A stretch of DNA of 64,000 nt. Origin: Pyropia yezoensis. Its lineage: Eukaryota; Rhodophyta; Bangiophyceae; Bangiales; Bangiaceae. The position numbers and the translations under genes are program-made. Of this stretch, positions 42,445 to 54,004 are shown piece after piece. The stretch spans positions 15,225,186 through 15,289,185 of the forward strand of contig CM020620.1 of the NCBI GenBank assembly GCA_009829735.1, written 5' to 3'. Position 1 is the stretch's first letter. Each line of letters starts with the position of its first letter. Below the pieces are notes generated by a model. That model did no database searches and was not told the origin of the DNA. It was given only the letters and a program-made list of their open reading frames with translations.

Positions 42445-45400
42445 ATGATGGAGGCGGTCGAGTACAGCCCCGATGAGCGCTACGCCCGTTATCCCGAGGA
42501 GTTAGGCCAGGGCGCGTACAAGACGGTGTACAAAGCGTTTGACACGAATGACGCGCTGGAGGTGGCGTGGAATAAGCTTCATGTGGACCGGTTGCCTGCG
42601 GCAGAAGTGGCCAAGGTGGAGACGGAGGTGGCGCTGCTGCGCGCCGTCTCCCACCGCAACATTATCAACCTGTATGCGTTCTGGCGGGAGCCCCGGCCTG
42701 ACGGGCGCCCCGCATCCATGGACTTTATTACCGAGCTGATGTCGTCGGGCACCCTCAAGCAGTACCTGAAGCGTTCCAAGAGTATCAAGCTGCGGGTGAT
42801 ACGGCGGTGGTGTGCCAACCTACTGGACGCGATTGCCTACTTGCACGCTCGTAGCCCACCGATAATGCACAGGGACCTCAAGTGCGACAACATTTTTATC
42901 AACGGGCATCTGGGTGAGGTACGTCACAGGGGCGGAGTGGGGCGAGAGGTGGGGGGAGAGGTAGGAGCGAAAGGTCCAGTGGGCCCGTCTGATGTAGGAC
43001 AGCCCATGTTGCCTGGTCTTGCAGGCTTGTATAGTTTATGCTGCGTGAAGAGGCGGGTCTCTCACACAGTACTAACAGGATGGACGATTGTTTTTGCCTC
43101 CCCGCGTGTGTCTGGCTGCTGGTCGTGGTCTGGCGCAGGTGAAGCTGGGCGACCTGGGATTGTCACGGGTCAAGTCTCGGACGTCGGCGTCGTCGTGCAT
43201 TGGCACGCCCGAGTTCATGGCGCCCGAACTGTATGACGAGAAGTACACCGAGTTGGTGGATGTCTACTCGTTTGGGATGTGCCTTCTCGAGATGATCACC
43301 CGTGAGTACCCTTACTCTGAGTGCAGCAACGCAGCGCAGATATACCGCAAAGTGACCACAGGGGAGCCGCCGCGGGCACTCACGACGATGATTGACTGTG
43401 ACGTGAAGAGCGTCATTTTGTCGTGCTTGAAGCGGGAGGCCCATCGACCTTCTGCGGCGGAGCTTTTGGAGCACCCGCTGTTCCGGTGTTGGTCGTCGGA
43501 TGACGGGACGCTGTCCAACTTGGCCCTGATTCGGGGTACCCCTGAGTGTACGGCTGCTGTGGCCGCAGCTCCGCCCAACGCGTTTTTGCCCGATGGCAAG
43601 ATCGCTGCGTGTGTAATTGCAACGGCGACGCCGCCACCGCCGCCGCCTATGGCTCTGTTGTCGGTGGATCTGGCAGACACCATGCCAGGGACATGGCCTT
43701 CCGGTCCTCCTACGGTGGAGCCTAGTGGTTCACCACGGGCGGCACCGGGTGGATCCACGCAGGAGGCACCTGGTGGGACTCCACCTTCCGGGCCTGGTGA
43801 GTCTCCGCGGGCAGCGACCTGTGGGTCACCAGAAGCAGCCCTTAGTGAGCCTCCACCGGCGGCGCCTGGTGCGTCGACATTAGTGACGCCAGGCAGGTCG
43901 CCGCTGGCGGCTTCTGGAGGGTCGGCAATGTCTTCGCCGGATAGGTCACCTTCGGCAGTCCCCTACGCGTCGCCCGCAGCTGTTCCCGCGGGTACAACAC
44001 CTGCGCTTGCCGTGGCACCAGTGCAGGTGGTGCCTCCTCTCCCACTGGTGGTGGTCCCGGTGCCTCGCGGCGTGTCAGAATCTGACACGCCAGCGGCCCC
44101 ACAAGCACCTTCCCCGTCAGTGCCAACTGTGGTGGTACCTGCTCCCATTGCATCCCCTGACGCGGACGCGGGGCTGGTGTCCTTGACGGACTTGATGGAT
44201 GAGATGCGGGTCACTCTCACTGACGGGCCGCTCGGTACTCCTGCGGCGGCCAATGCGGCTGGAGGTAAGGGGACTCAGAAGCTACAGATGGGCTTGCAGA
44301 TGCCTGTTCGAGGCGAGATGAAGCAGATTGCGTTTGTCTTCGACCCGGCCGAGGACCAGCCACTCCAAGTGGCGTCGGAGATGGTGGCGGAGTTTCACCT
44401 GGACCCGAGCCAGACGGAGGCTTTGGCGGTGGATATTTCGCGGCAAGTGGAAGCGGCGCGTGTCATGGGCTCGTCATCGACGGGTCCACTTCATGCTGGC
44501 GTACCGTCTCTCACGGGCCCGCCAACGCAGGATGTGTCGGACATGGTCCGCGGGACTACGAATAGCCGGGATTCGGTGCGGTCTGAAGTTGCCTCAGCTT
44601 TGACGGCGCCGTTGGAGGGCTCTCACGCCCCTCAACCGGTCCAGCAGCCGACGTTGGTCCGCGAGACGTCGGAGAGGCGGCGGAACGGACCGCTGGCGGC
44701 GCCGAAAGCGTTGCGCGTGGGTGAATCGAAGCTGCGCACCAGCGGCTCGAGCGCGTCGAGCCACCGCGCAGCTTCGAATTCCCCATCGCCTGGTGGTCAT
44801 CGCTCTACTGTCCCCACTCTGGGCATTCCCGGTGCATCTCCGCTGGCGCACGGAGTTGCTGTCCACCGGCTGCTGTCGTCTGATGCGGGCGTAGCGCGGA
44901 CTGTGGAGAAGGAGAACAGTTCGCTGCCGGCTCCGGTGTCGGCTCGCCCAGAGCGCCTGACGCCGGTCGTGATTGAGTCCAAACCGGCTGCGCCGCGACC
45001 AACCAACGCGACGGTGACGACACCCAAGGCCAATGGTTTAGCGTCGATCCTCGGTCATGGGTCGGGCTCTTCTCGATCCACTGCGAATGGGGCTGTGACC
45101 TTGACGGCGCCGGCTTCGTTAGCACTCCCAACGTCCATTACTGATGCAGGTGCGGCGGCAGCCGCGGCACGGCCAGGCGGACTTCCTGTGCAAGGCTCTA
45201 TAGACGGGCGCGATCGCAACAAGCCGGCGCCTTCGGATTCTCATAAGGCGCGGACACTTGGTCGCCGCGCGTCCCCGTCGGCCGAGACGCCCATCCCAGT
45301 TGTGATGATCTCTCCGTCTGATGCTGACGTCCAGCGGAGCACATCACGTAAGGTTGTGCCGTCCAAGTCGGCTCCGAAGCTGAAAGAGCCCAAGGAGTCT

Positions 45401-47875
45401 AAGAGCAAGCCCGTGAGCCGTGGGAAGTCTTCTGCCAGTGTCAAGGCGCCTGGCCGCCCGCGGCCCAGTGCTGGCCCGGAAAGTGGCGGCCGGGTCACGA
45501 TGGAGGGAAAGCGCCCTTCTTCCAAAAGCACGGGGTCTTCCAAGCCCCGATCCAAGACCTTCACTGTCAGTGCGCCCAACCGTGCTCGGGGCAGCAACAC
45601 CAGCGCGTCTGCACACCCACCGGGGCTCCCCCACAGTGTGTCAGGCACACTGGCACCCCCCGACGCGGATGACGAAGACGAGTTTGATGGCGCACATTAC
45701 GCGCTTTGCATGCAGCTGATGAACGCGTCTGCAGGGGGCTCTCGGGACCTGGTGCTGAACAAGTTGGAGAAAGGGGCCTCGGCGGATTTTGCAGATTATG
45801 ATCGGCGCACAGCGTTGCATATTGCAACATCCAACGGGCACTGTGCGGTTGCGCAGCTGCTTATCGAGTATGGGGCCGACGTCAATGCACGGGACCGGTG
45901 GGGTTCCACGCCGCTCGCAGATGCGATTAAGAACAAGCACGCGGAGCTGGTGGCGCTGCTGGAGCAACACGGCGGTTTGGACGAGAACGGGGAGTCCCCG
46001 AGCATGCGCGTAGAGAGTCAGAGCATCCAGTTGATGGCCATGTGTGCTCGGGGCTCTCTGGCGCGCGCAGCTAATCACCTTGCGTTGGGAGCGCTTCCCA
46101 ACCACGCGGATTATGATGGTCGGCGACCTCTGCATATTGCGTGCAGTGAGGGTCACCATGAGGTGGTCGACATGTTGCTGACCGCGGGTGCCTCGTGGGA
46201 CGTGACGGACCGGTTTGGCAACTCTCCCGCGGTGGATGCGCTCAACAACGAGCACTACGACTGTCTTCGGGTGCTTCGGCAGCATGGTGCGCCAGTGCCT
46301 CCATTCCCCGACGAAGAGGACGAGGCGGACATGACTTCGGATAGCGGGCACGACTCAGAGTATGACGACTCACAGGTGGCCGTGTCGGATGCGGACGATA
46401 CGGGCTCTGGGCAGTCGGAGGAGAATGTCGGTGTGGTTGTCACTCGCGCCGCCCAGTTTGTACAAGATGCGGCGGACGGCAACACTGCGGCGGTGGAGGC
46501 ATATATTGCTGCAATGAGTTCCCGGGACGGTGCTGCTGCGGGGGGGGTGAACTTTGCTGACTATGAGGGCAACACCGCACTGCACCAGGCGTGTGCCAAG
46601 GGTCACGTAGCTGTTGTTGGCGCACTACTCTCGGCTGGCGCGGACGTGTCCGTCCGTGACAGGTGGGGCCTGACCCCCGCCGACCAAGCGCGGGCAAGTG
46701 CGTTACCCGTCACAGGAGCGATATTGTCGCTACTGTCGGAGGCAGCCACGTGGAAGCAACAGCGTCCTGCACCTGAGCAACCGGCCCACTTTTCGGTGGG
46801 AGAGGAGAGGGGGCGATTGACGACTCAGCTCACGCGATCGTCCACTGGCAGTGACGCTGAGCTGTTGGCCGACGCGTCCCACGTGTCTTCTACGAGCATG
46901 CTGTACCACACACCATTAGAGCAGCAAGGGGAGCTGCCTAAGCCGCACGGTGAGCCGCGGGCGTTGCGACCCGACATTACCATTGCCTCTGTCGGCCTGA
47001 ACCGGTTCCCTACGCTTCCCTCCGTTGCTCCTTCCACTGTGCACATGGAGACGGGTGCGCTTGGTGACGGCCTCAGCCTCTACAATGATGAAGCTGGCAT
47101 TGAGCCGATCCATGAGGCGGCCACTGCCGCTTTTTTGGGCAGCCGCAACGCCTCGCGGCACGAGCAGGATGACAGCACCACGCATTCGTCATTGCCGCGC
47201 ATGGACGTCAAGGCACTGGAGGCGGCGTCGCGTCTCGAGCTAGGGGGCCTCTCCGTACCCGCTGTGGTTTCGCACCGGCACCCGTCAGATGCGGGCACGT
47301 CGTTGGAACAGCGGGCGCTCCTCGCTGGCGGAGCGCGGGGCCTTGTGGTTGGCCCCGGCGCCGCCGCCGCGCCCCTTCCCGTCGACCCCGACGTGGACTT
47401 GACGCGCTCCTCCTCTGACGGCGCTAGTTCTTCCCCGGACAGTTTGGTCGGCCTGGTGCAGCGGGAGCGGGCGATAATGGAGTCGGCGTTTGAGCGGCAG
47501 CGTCAAGAGCTGGCCGCCGAGCAGGAGCGACAGCTGCAGGAGCTGACGCGCACCTCCCTCGACGGCCGCTCGTCCCGGGGCAGCCGCGGCAGCCGCAGCA
47601 GCGCCAAGGCGGCGGCGGCCGCCGCGGCGGCCGCGGCGGAGGGCGATTCGGCGGCCCTCGGCCGCTCGCAGCCGACCGTGTCGCGGCTGAACCTGAGCGG
47701 CTCCCTCCGCGGCCTTCGGCCCGCATCGGGCGGCCGCGGCGTTGCGCGGTCGGTGGCTTCGCCGCCGCCAGGCGGCACGCTGGGCGCGCCGCTGCCCAAC
47801 GAGGGGCCCTGCCCGTCGCCGCCCGAACCGCTCCAGCGGTCCCCGTCAGCGTCGCCGTCCCCCCGGCGTGACTAA
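42445..47875 (+). CDS. WNK-family kinase with CCT-like domain and ankyrin repeats
   Basis: Two exons (42445-42918 and 43139-47875; GTACGT...GCGCAG) give 1736 residues. The kinase domain is WNK type: the glycine loop [12 protein letters not shown] supplies the ATP lysine (K26), and the usual VAIK lysine is replaced (EVAWNKL, Asn43). [18 protein letters not shown] spans the intron and continues [29 protein letters not shown] and [20 protein letters not shown] follow. After a Pro/Ser/Ala linker comes a CCT/OSR1_C-like domain ([20 protein letters not shown], about 44,310-44,450). Next is a long basic Ser/Pro-rich region, then ankyrin repeats in two groups (about 45,690-46,300 and 46,440-46,740; for example [20 protein letters not shown]). 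A Gln/Glu-rich coiled coil lies near 47,455-47,570, and the tail is disordered. WNKs sense chloride and osmotic state in animals and control clock and flowering in plants. The ankyrin block is not part of classical WNKs. Either ATG of the initial Met-Met pair could start. Confidence 0.9.
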
Positions 47876-48143
47876 ATAGTTAAGAGCCCTCTTAGGTCCG
47901 CAGGGCTCGAGCCAGGCAGTGCCCGTCTCCCATCCACTCTTTCTCTCTCTCTCACTCTACCTCTATTCCTCTTTTTTTTTCCCCCTATTTCTCTTGTTCT
48001 TTGTAGGCAGATGGGCCCCGGTCTTCAACGGGAGGAGACCGCACCTGTGTAGTTTCAATCAATTTTCTCCCACCCCGACGCGCCATCGGCTGCTTCATCC
48101 CCCCCCCCCCCCCCCCCTTCCCTCCTATTTCCCGTGTTTTTTC

Positions 48144-49659
48144 TCAAAGTTCCCCCTCCCGCTCCCGCTCCCGATGGCGAAGCGCGGCGTAGATAAACGG
48201 GTCAATCCCCCCCCCCAGCACGCCCTCCACGTCTGCCGCCTCAAGCCCCGTCCGCGTATCCTTGACCAGCTTGTACGGCGCGGTCACGTAGTTGCGGATC
48301 TGGGTGCCCCACGCCGCGTCCACCGCGTCGCCCCGGATGGCCGCCAGCTCCGCGACCCGCTGCTCGGCGGCAATGACCAGCAGCTTGGCCTTGAGGATCC
48401 GCATCGCGAGCGCCTGCAGGGGGTGTAGAAGACAAGGCGGGGGGGGCACGGGCAATCCAACAAGCCAAGGGTGGTGAGAGCGGCATACGGACGAAAAAAG
48501 GGCGCGTACTGGCGGCGGGGGGGGAGGGGGCGGCGGCGTCACGCGTGAGCTTGCGTGAGCAGGGGAGCGCACAAGAGGACGCGTCGGGCAGCACCCGTCA
48601 CCGGCACCGCTCGACGCGCACCCGTCGTCGTCGCCGCCGCCGCCGCGCGTGCGCGTGCCGCGGGCCGCGCGACGCACGGCGCCCGGTGGGCGGTCGCCGC
48701 CGGCGTGCCGGTAGACCACCCCGGTCGCGGGCGCGGGCGCACACACGCGCGCACGGGGGCGCGACGGTGCTACAGCCCGGACGGAGCGGTCCTTCCCCCG
48801 CTCCCTCTCCCCCTCTCCCCCTCTCCCCCGCTCCCCGCATGCAGTACAAACTACCGCTGCGTGCCCCCCCCCCTGCAGACCCCCCCCATTCCCACCCGCC
48901 CGCCCCCCCCCCCCCCCCCGTCCGGGACCGTACCTTGTTCATCCGCTGGCTCCGCTCCTTGGCCGCCCGCACCGCAATGCCCGTCGGCGTGTGCACCACC
49001 CGCACGGCGGTTTCCACCTTGTTGACATTCTGCCCCCCCGCCCCCCCCGCGCGCATCGTCGTCACCTCCACGTCCCCGTCGGGGACGTCCACCTCCCCCG
49101 CGCGCGCGTCATCCAGCAGGGGCATCACGTCCACGCCCGCAAACGACGTTTGCCGCTTCCCCTGCGCGTTGAACGGGCTGATCCGCACCAGCCGGTGGGT
49201 GCCCTTTTCCATCGCCAGGTACCCATACACGCCGTCGCCCGCCGCGGCGGCGGCGGCGCCGCCACCGCCACCATCCCCGCCGACGCCACCGCCGCCGCCG
49301 CCGCCGCCACCGCCCCCACCCCCACCGGCGGGGGCCAGGCCAATCTCCAGCGTCGCGCTCTTGCACCCCGCCTCCTCCCCGTCCGACCACTCGACCAGCC
49401 GCACGGGGCAGCCCCGTGCTTCCGCCCAGCGGGTGTACATGCGCACGAGCATCGCCGCCCAGTCGGCCGCGTCCGTGCCCCCCACCCCGGCGCTCACCGT
49501 CACCACCGCGCCCAGGTGGTCGTGCGGGCCCCGCAGCAGCGCCGCCGTCTCCCACGCTGCCATGTCCGCCGCCACCCCATCCAGCTGCGCGGTCGCCTCG
49601 GCAAGCCACTCGGCACGGTCCGCGTCGTCAATGGCGGTGCCCCCACTGGCGGTGGCCGT

Positions 49660-49694
<35 letters not shown>

Positions 49695-50454
49695 CGGCCG
49701 CCACCACTGCGGCCGCCGCGGCGGCCGCCGCCTCGACGGCCGGCTCTGTGTCGGCGAGCAGCTCCACCACCGCCGCCGCGTCGTCGAGGGCGGCCGCCCA
49801 GTCGGCGGCGCGGGCCACCACTGCCCGGTGGGCGGCGAGCGCCTGCAGCGACGCGGAGGCGGCGGTGGGGTCGTCCCAGAACGCGGCGTCTGCAGAGGCC
49901 GCCTCCAGGTCTGCCGCCGCCGCCATGTGGGCGTCCACGTCGGCCGCCGTGGTGTTGGCCGCCACCAGGGGGGTGAGGTCCGCGAGCCGCCGCCGCAGCG
50001 CGTTGAGCGCCTCGTCCCCACCGCCGCCGCCGCCGCCGCCGCCGCCGCTGCCGCCACCACCGCCGCCTCCACCGCTGCCGCTGCCAGTCGAGGGGCTGGC
50101 AACGGCCGCCGCCGCGGTCGCCAACGACACCGGCCGGTCGAGGTGACGGTGTGGGTGGGTGGGGTGGCCGGCGGTAGGGGCGGGCGTGAGGGTGGGGATG
50201 GGGGCGGCGCCCCACAGCAGCCGGCCACGGCCGACCGCCCCTGGAAGCAGCCGCCGCCCGCGCTGCCGGCGTGGCGGCTGGGAGGCCACGCCGCCGCCGC
50301 CACCGCCGCCGCAGGAACGCGGGAGCGGCGGGGCAGCCACAAAGGCCGGTGGGGGGGTGGGGTGAGGGGGGCGGCGTGCCGCCGCCATCCGGGGCGCTGG
50401 AAGGGGTGGTGAAGTGGGCAAAGGCGACCGCGCCGCTGCCGCGTGAGGGCCCAT
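48144..50454 (-). CDS. prfB: Organellar peptide chain release factor 2 (probably plastid)
   Basis: Exon 1 (48934-50454) and exon 2 (48144-48413) join in phase at [16 protein letters not shown], donor GTACGG, acceptor CTGCAG, giving about 596 residues. The catalytic GGQ lies in [20 protein letters not shown]. The recognition tripeptide SPF in [16 protein letters not shown] is the RF2 type, reading UAA and UGA. The C-terminus [20 protein letters not shown] and [11 protein letters not shown] is canonical. An Arg/Pro/Ala-rich leader of ~150 residues suggests organelle import. Red algal mitochondria read UGA as Trp, so a plastid location is more likely (counterpart of plant HCF109). Long poly-Gly and poly-Ala insertions interrupt domains 1 and 2. 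The start at 50454 is a choice; an in-frame ATG lies at 50601 and another further in. It is divergent from OSGEP. Confidence 0.9.
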
Positions 50455-50862
50455 GGGTGGGGGAAAGCGTAGAGAGGGGGGGGTGGGAAGAAGGGGGGGG
50501 GGGGGCAAGACGGGGAGGGGGCGGTGGGCAAGGGAGGCAACTCGGAGCGCCAGGGAGGTTGCGGCTCGCCCCGCCCCGAGCGCCCGCACGTCGCCCGTCA
50601 AGGAGGCGACAGATCACCGAGGTGACGGTGGGCAGCGTGGAAATTACAGTCAATGCCAACGTTGCGCCCTGCGTCGCCACCGCCGAAGTCCCCATGCCCA
50701 CCTCCCCCCACCCCCCCCACCCCCGCCCCCCCTCCTCCCTCGCCAACCCTCCCCCTCTCCCCCCTCACATACATACCTGGTGGTGGCCGCCGGCACCCTC
50801 CCCCCCCACGCACGGGTGCCCAGCGCCGGCGCGTGGGTGCTTGGTATTCCAGGGCAGGCGTT
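50455..50862. promoter_or_regulatory. Shared upstream region of RF2 and OSGEP
   Basis: About 410 bp separate the divergent starts of RF2 and OSGEP, so both promoters must lie here or in the leaders. I see no clear TATA box. The stretch includes G-rich and C-rich runs near 50,495-50,510 and 50,700-50,760. Confidence 0.4.
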
Positions 50863-52500
50863 ATGGCCTCGTCGCCGGCGGCCAAGCGGGCGCGTGGGCG
50901 GCTGCTGTGCCTGGGCATTGAGAGTAGCGCAAACAAGGTGGGCGTTGGGATTGTTGCGGATAATGGTGCGTGGCCGGGGGCGGTGGTTGCCGTCGTAGCG
51001 GTGGAGGGGCTGTGGTGGTGGTGGTAGCGGTGGCGTGGAGGTGGCGGCAGTGGTGGAGGAGGGTACGGCGGTGATGGAGGAGGACGGCTGGGGCTGTGAG
51101 TGGGGCTGGGAAGAGGCGCTGTGGGTGGGCATGCATCGGTATGGTTGCGGTTCTGGAGAGTTGCGGCGGCGGGAGGGGTCTGGTGGGCGGTGCGGCCGGG
51201 ACGGCGCTGACGCGTGCCCCATATTGCTTTTCGTTCCTTGCTCTTTCGCTTGGCTGTGTTCCCCCTCTGTCTGCAACCCCCCCCCCCTCCCCCCCCTCGG
51301 CCCCCCCGCGCCTCCTCAACCCTTCCCCAGGCGATATTCTTGCGAACGTCCGCCGCACATACGTGGCGCCGTCTGGCCACGGCTTCCTCCCCGGCGCCAC
51401 CGCCGCCCACCACCGGTCGGTGGTGGTGCCGCTGGTCCAGGAGGCGCTGACGGTGGCCGGGGTGACCCCCCCGGACATTGGGCTGCTCGCCTACACGGCG
51501 GGCCCCGGGATGGGCGCCCCCCTGCGGGCGGGCGCGACGGTCGCGCGGGTGCTGGCGTCCCTGTGGGGCCTCCCACTGGCGCGGGTCAACCACTGCGTGG
51601 CGCACGTGGAGATGGGCCGCCTCGTCACCGCCGCCGACGACCCGGTGGTGCTCTACGTGTCGGGCGGCAACACGCAGGTGATTGCCTACGCGGGCGGGCG
51701 GTACCGGATCTTTGGGGAGACCATTGACGTGGCCGTTGGCAACGCCCTCGACCGCTTTGCGCGGGCGGTGGGGCTGTCCAACGACCCCGCGCCGGGGCTG
51801 AACATTGAGCTCGCCGCCCGCGCGGCGGCGGCGGGCGGGCGGGAGCCCCGCTTCCTCCCCCTCCCGTACGTGGTCAAGGGCATGGACGTGTCCTTTTCGG
51901 GCCTCCTTTCGGCGGTCGAGGCGGCCGTCGCGGGCGGCGCGCTGGTGTCGGCGGGCGGGGACTACACGGTGGGGGACCTGTGCTACAGCCTGCAGGAGAC
52001 GGTGTTTGCGGCGCTGGTGGAGATTACCGAGCGGGCGCTCGCCGCGACGGGCCAGTCGCAGGTGCTGGTGGTGGGGGGGGTTGGCTGCAACGAGCGCCTG
52101 CAGGCCATGCTCCGCACCATGGTCGAGGCCCGGGGGGGGGTGGCGCTCGCCACCGACGACCGGTACTGCATTGACAATGGCGCGATGATTGCCTGGACGG
52201 GGCTGCTCCAGTGGACCAGCCGGGAGGTGGCGGCGGAGCGGGCGGCGGCGACGGCGGCGGCGTCGGCGGCGGCGGCGGCGGCGGAGGGGGGGGGGGGGGG
52301 GGGGGGGGGGCAAGAAGAAGGCGGCCGCTGCCGCCGCCGCCACGGGCGGGACGGGAGGGTGGACGGCCGCCGCCGCTGCGGGGGACACGGGGTGGAACGC
52401 GGGCGCGGCGACATGCACGCAGCGCTACCGGACAGACGAGGTGGAGGTGACGTGGCGGCCGGTGGACCCGCCCGACCGGCACCCCGAGGGGGGGGCATAG
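50863..52500 (+). CDS. OSGEP: tRNA N6-threonylcarbamoyladenosine synthase catalytic subunit
   Basis: Exon 1 (50863-50965) encodes [20 protein letters not shown] and [14 protein letters not shown]. The intron (GTGCGT...CCCCAG) rejoins in phase 1 at 51331 to give [20 protein letters not shown]. The rest follows eukaryotic Kae1/[13 protein letters not shown], the metal motif [85 protein letters not shown]. It belongs to the KEOPS complex, which makes t6A37 in ANN-decoding tRNAs; lack of a leader suits the cytosolic paralogue. The canonical C-terminus [18 protein letters not shown] is present but in another frame: the frame changes inside a G run at about 52,286-52,310. Either the homopolymer length is misread or the copy is damaged there. 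An Ala/Gly-rich insertion precedes the C-terminal motif. Confidence 0.92.
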
Positions 52501-53157
52501 GGGCGGCACCCGGCCGCACCGCAAAGGGGGGGCGGCGCGGCGCGAGGGGGGCCACCGGTGGCGGGCGAGGACGAGGGAGGGGGGAATGGAGGTGAATGGG
52601 TGGGGTGGCAGGGGGCGGTTGTCGACCTGCGTGTGCACGCAGCTGGGGCTTGACGCCCCCGCTTGGGGCGCGTCGCTCACCACGACCAGCGCCTCAGCAA
52701 TAGGAGTGGGTAGTGGGAGAGCGACAGGGGAGGAGGGCGCAGCATGGGGGCGTGGTGGGTCTGGTGCGAGTGCAAACCAATGTTTGGGGAACCATGGGTG
52801 CAGGGTGGGGGACGTTGTCGACGCGGCCGAGGCATGGGATGACCCTTGCACCACAGAGGGGGGGTGCGTGCGGGGCGGGGGGCGCCGCCGGGCGGCCCGC
52901 CCGCACGAGTCGCGGCGGGCACGTGGACGCCCGACCCGTCAGAGGGGCGCCGCCGACGACGCCGCCGTCGCCGCCGCCACCGCCGCCACAGTCATTGGCC
53001 GCCGCCACCGCCACTGCCGTCGCCGCCGCCGCCACCGCTGCCGCCGCCGGCACGGCGCGGTGGGGTGCGCGCGCCAGGCGCCCCCTTCCCCCCCTCCCCC
53101 CCCCCCCCCCCGCCCCCCCCACCAGCCCCTCCCCCCCCCGCTGGTGTTCCTGTGTTC
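52501..53157. other. Convergent intergenic region
   Basis: It lies between the converging ends of OSGEP and VPS18. It contains CCG/GCC simple-sequence tracts (52,950-53,060) and C runs at 53,090-53,120. I see no gene. Confidence 0.45.
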
Positions 53158-53973
53158 CTAGCAGCCCCCAAACGCGACGCCGCCCCACCCCCCCCCCAGC
53201 GGCGCGTCGACGGCGTCAATCATGGCGTCAGAGCACGCGACGCACTCGGCCCGCCCCACCCCCCCCGGCGGCGGCGCGCGGTGGCCGCAGGGGTACCCCC
53301 CCCCCCGGGCGGCGCGGCGCCACGCCGCCACCGCCGCCACGTCGGCCCGCATCCGCGAGGCGGCGGCGAGGGCCGCCGCCGCCGCCGCGGCGGCGGCCGC
53401 CGCCGCGCGGCGGTGGTCGGCCAGCTCTGCCAGCGCCGCCCGCCGGAGGCGGCCGTCGAGGACGGTAAAGGGGGGGAGCAGCGGCAGCACCGCGTCGACG
53501 CGCAGCACGCCGCCGCTGCGCGCGGCAACCGCCACGGGGTCGGCCGACCGCCGCGCGAGCACCGCCCACAGAGCGGCGCCCCGCCGCGCGGCGCTCCCGC
53601 CGCCGCCGCCGCCGCTGCCGCCGCCGCCGCTGCCGCCCCCTGCACCACCTCCCCCACCGCCGCTGCCGCCGCTGCCGCCACCGCTGTCGCCCCCACCGTC
53701 GCTGCCGCTGGCGGGCGTGCCGCCGCCGCCGCCGGCGCCGCCACCCCCCGCCGCCGCCACCGCCGCCGCGTGCTCCTCGGCGAGCCGCTCGTCCACCGAC
53801 AGGGCGGCGGTGACGGCGTCGTCATGGAGCGCTAGGTACCCATACAGGTAGACAGAGAGGCGCGTAAAGCCGGCAGTGTTCGCCGTCGCCAGCGCCGCCG
53901 CCGCCACCCGCGCCGACCGGCGGGGGCGGCCGCCGCCACCGCCACTGCCACCACCACCACCCCCACCACCACT

Positions 53974-54004
<31 letters not shown>

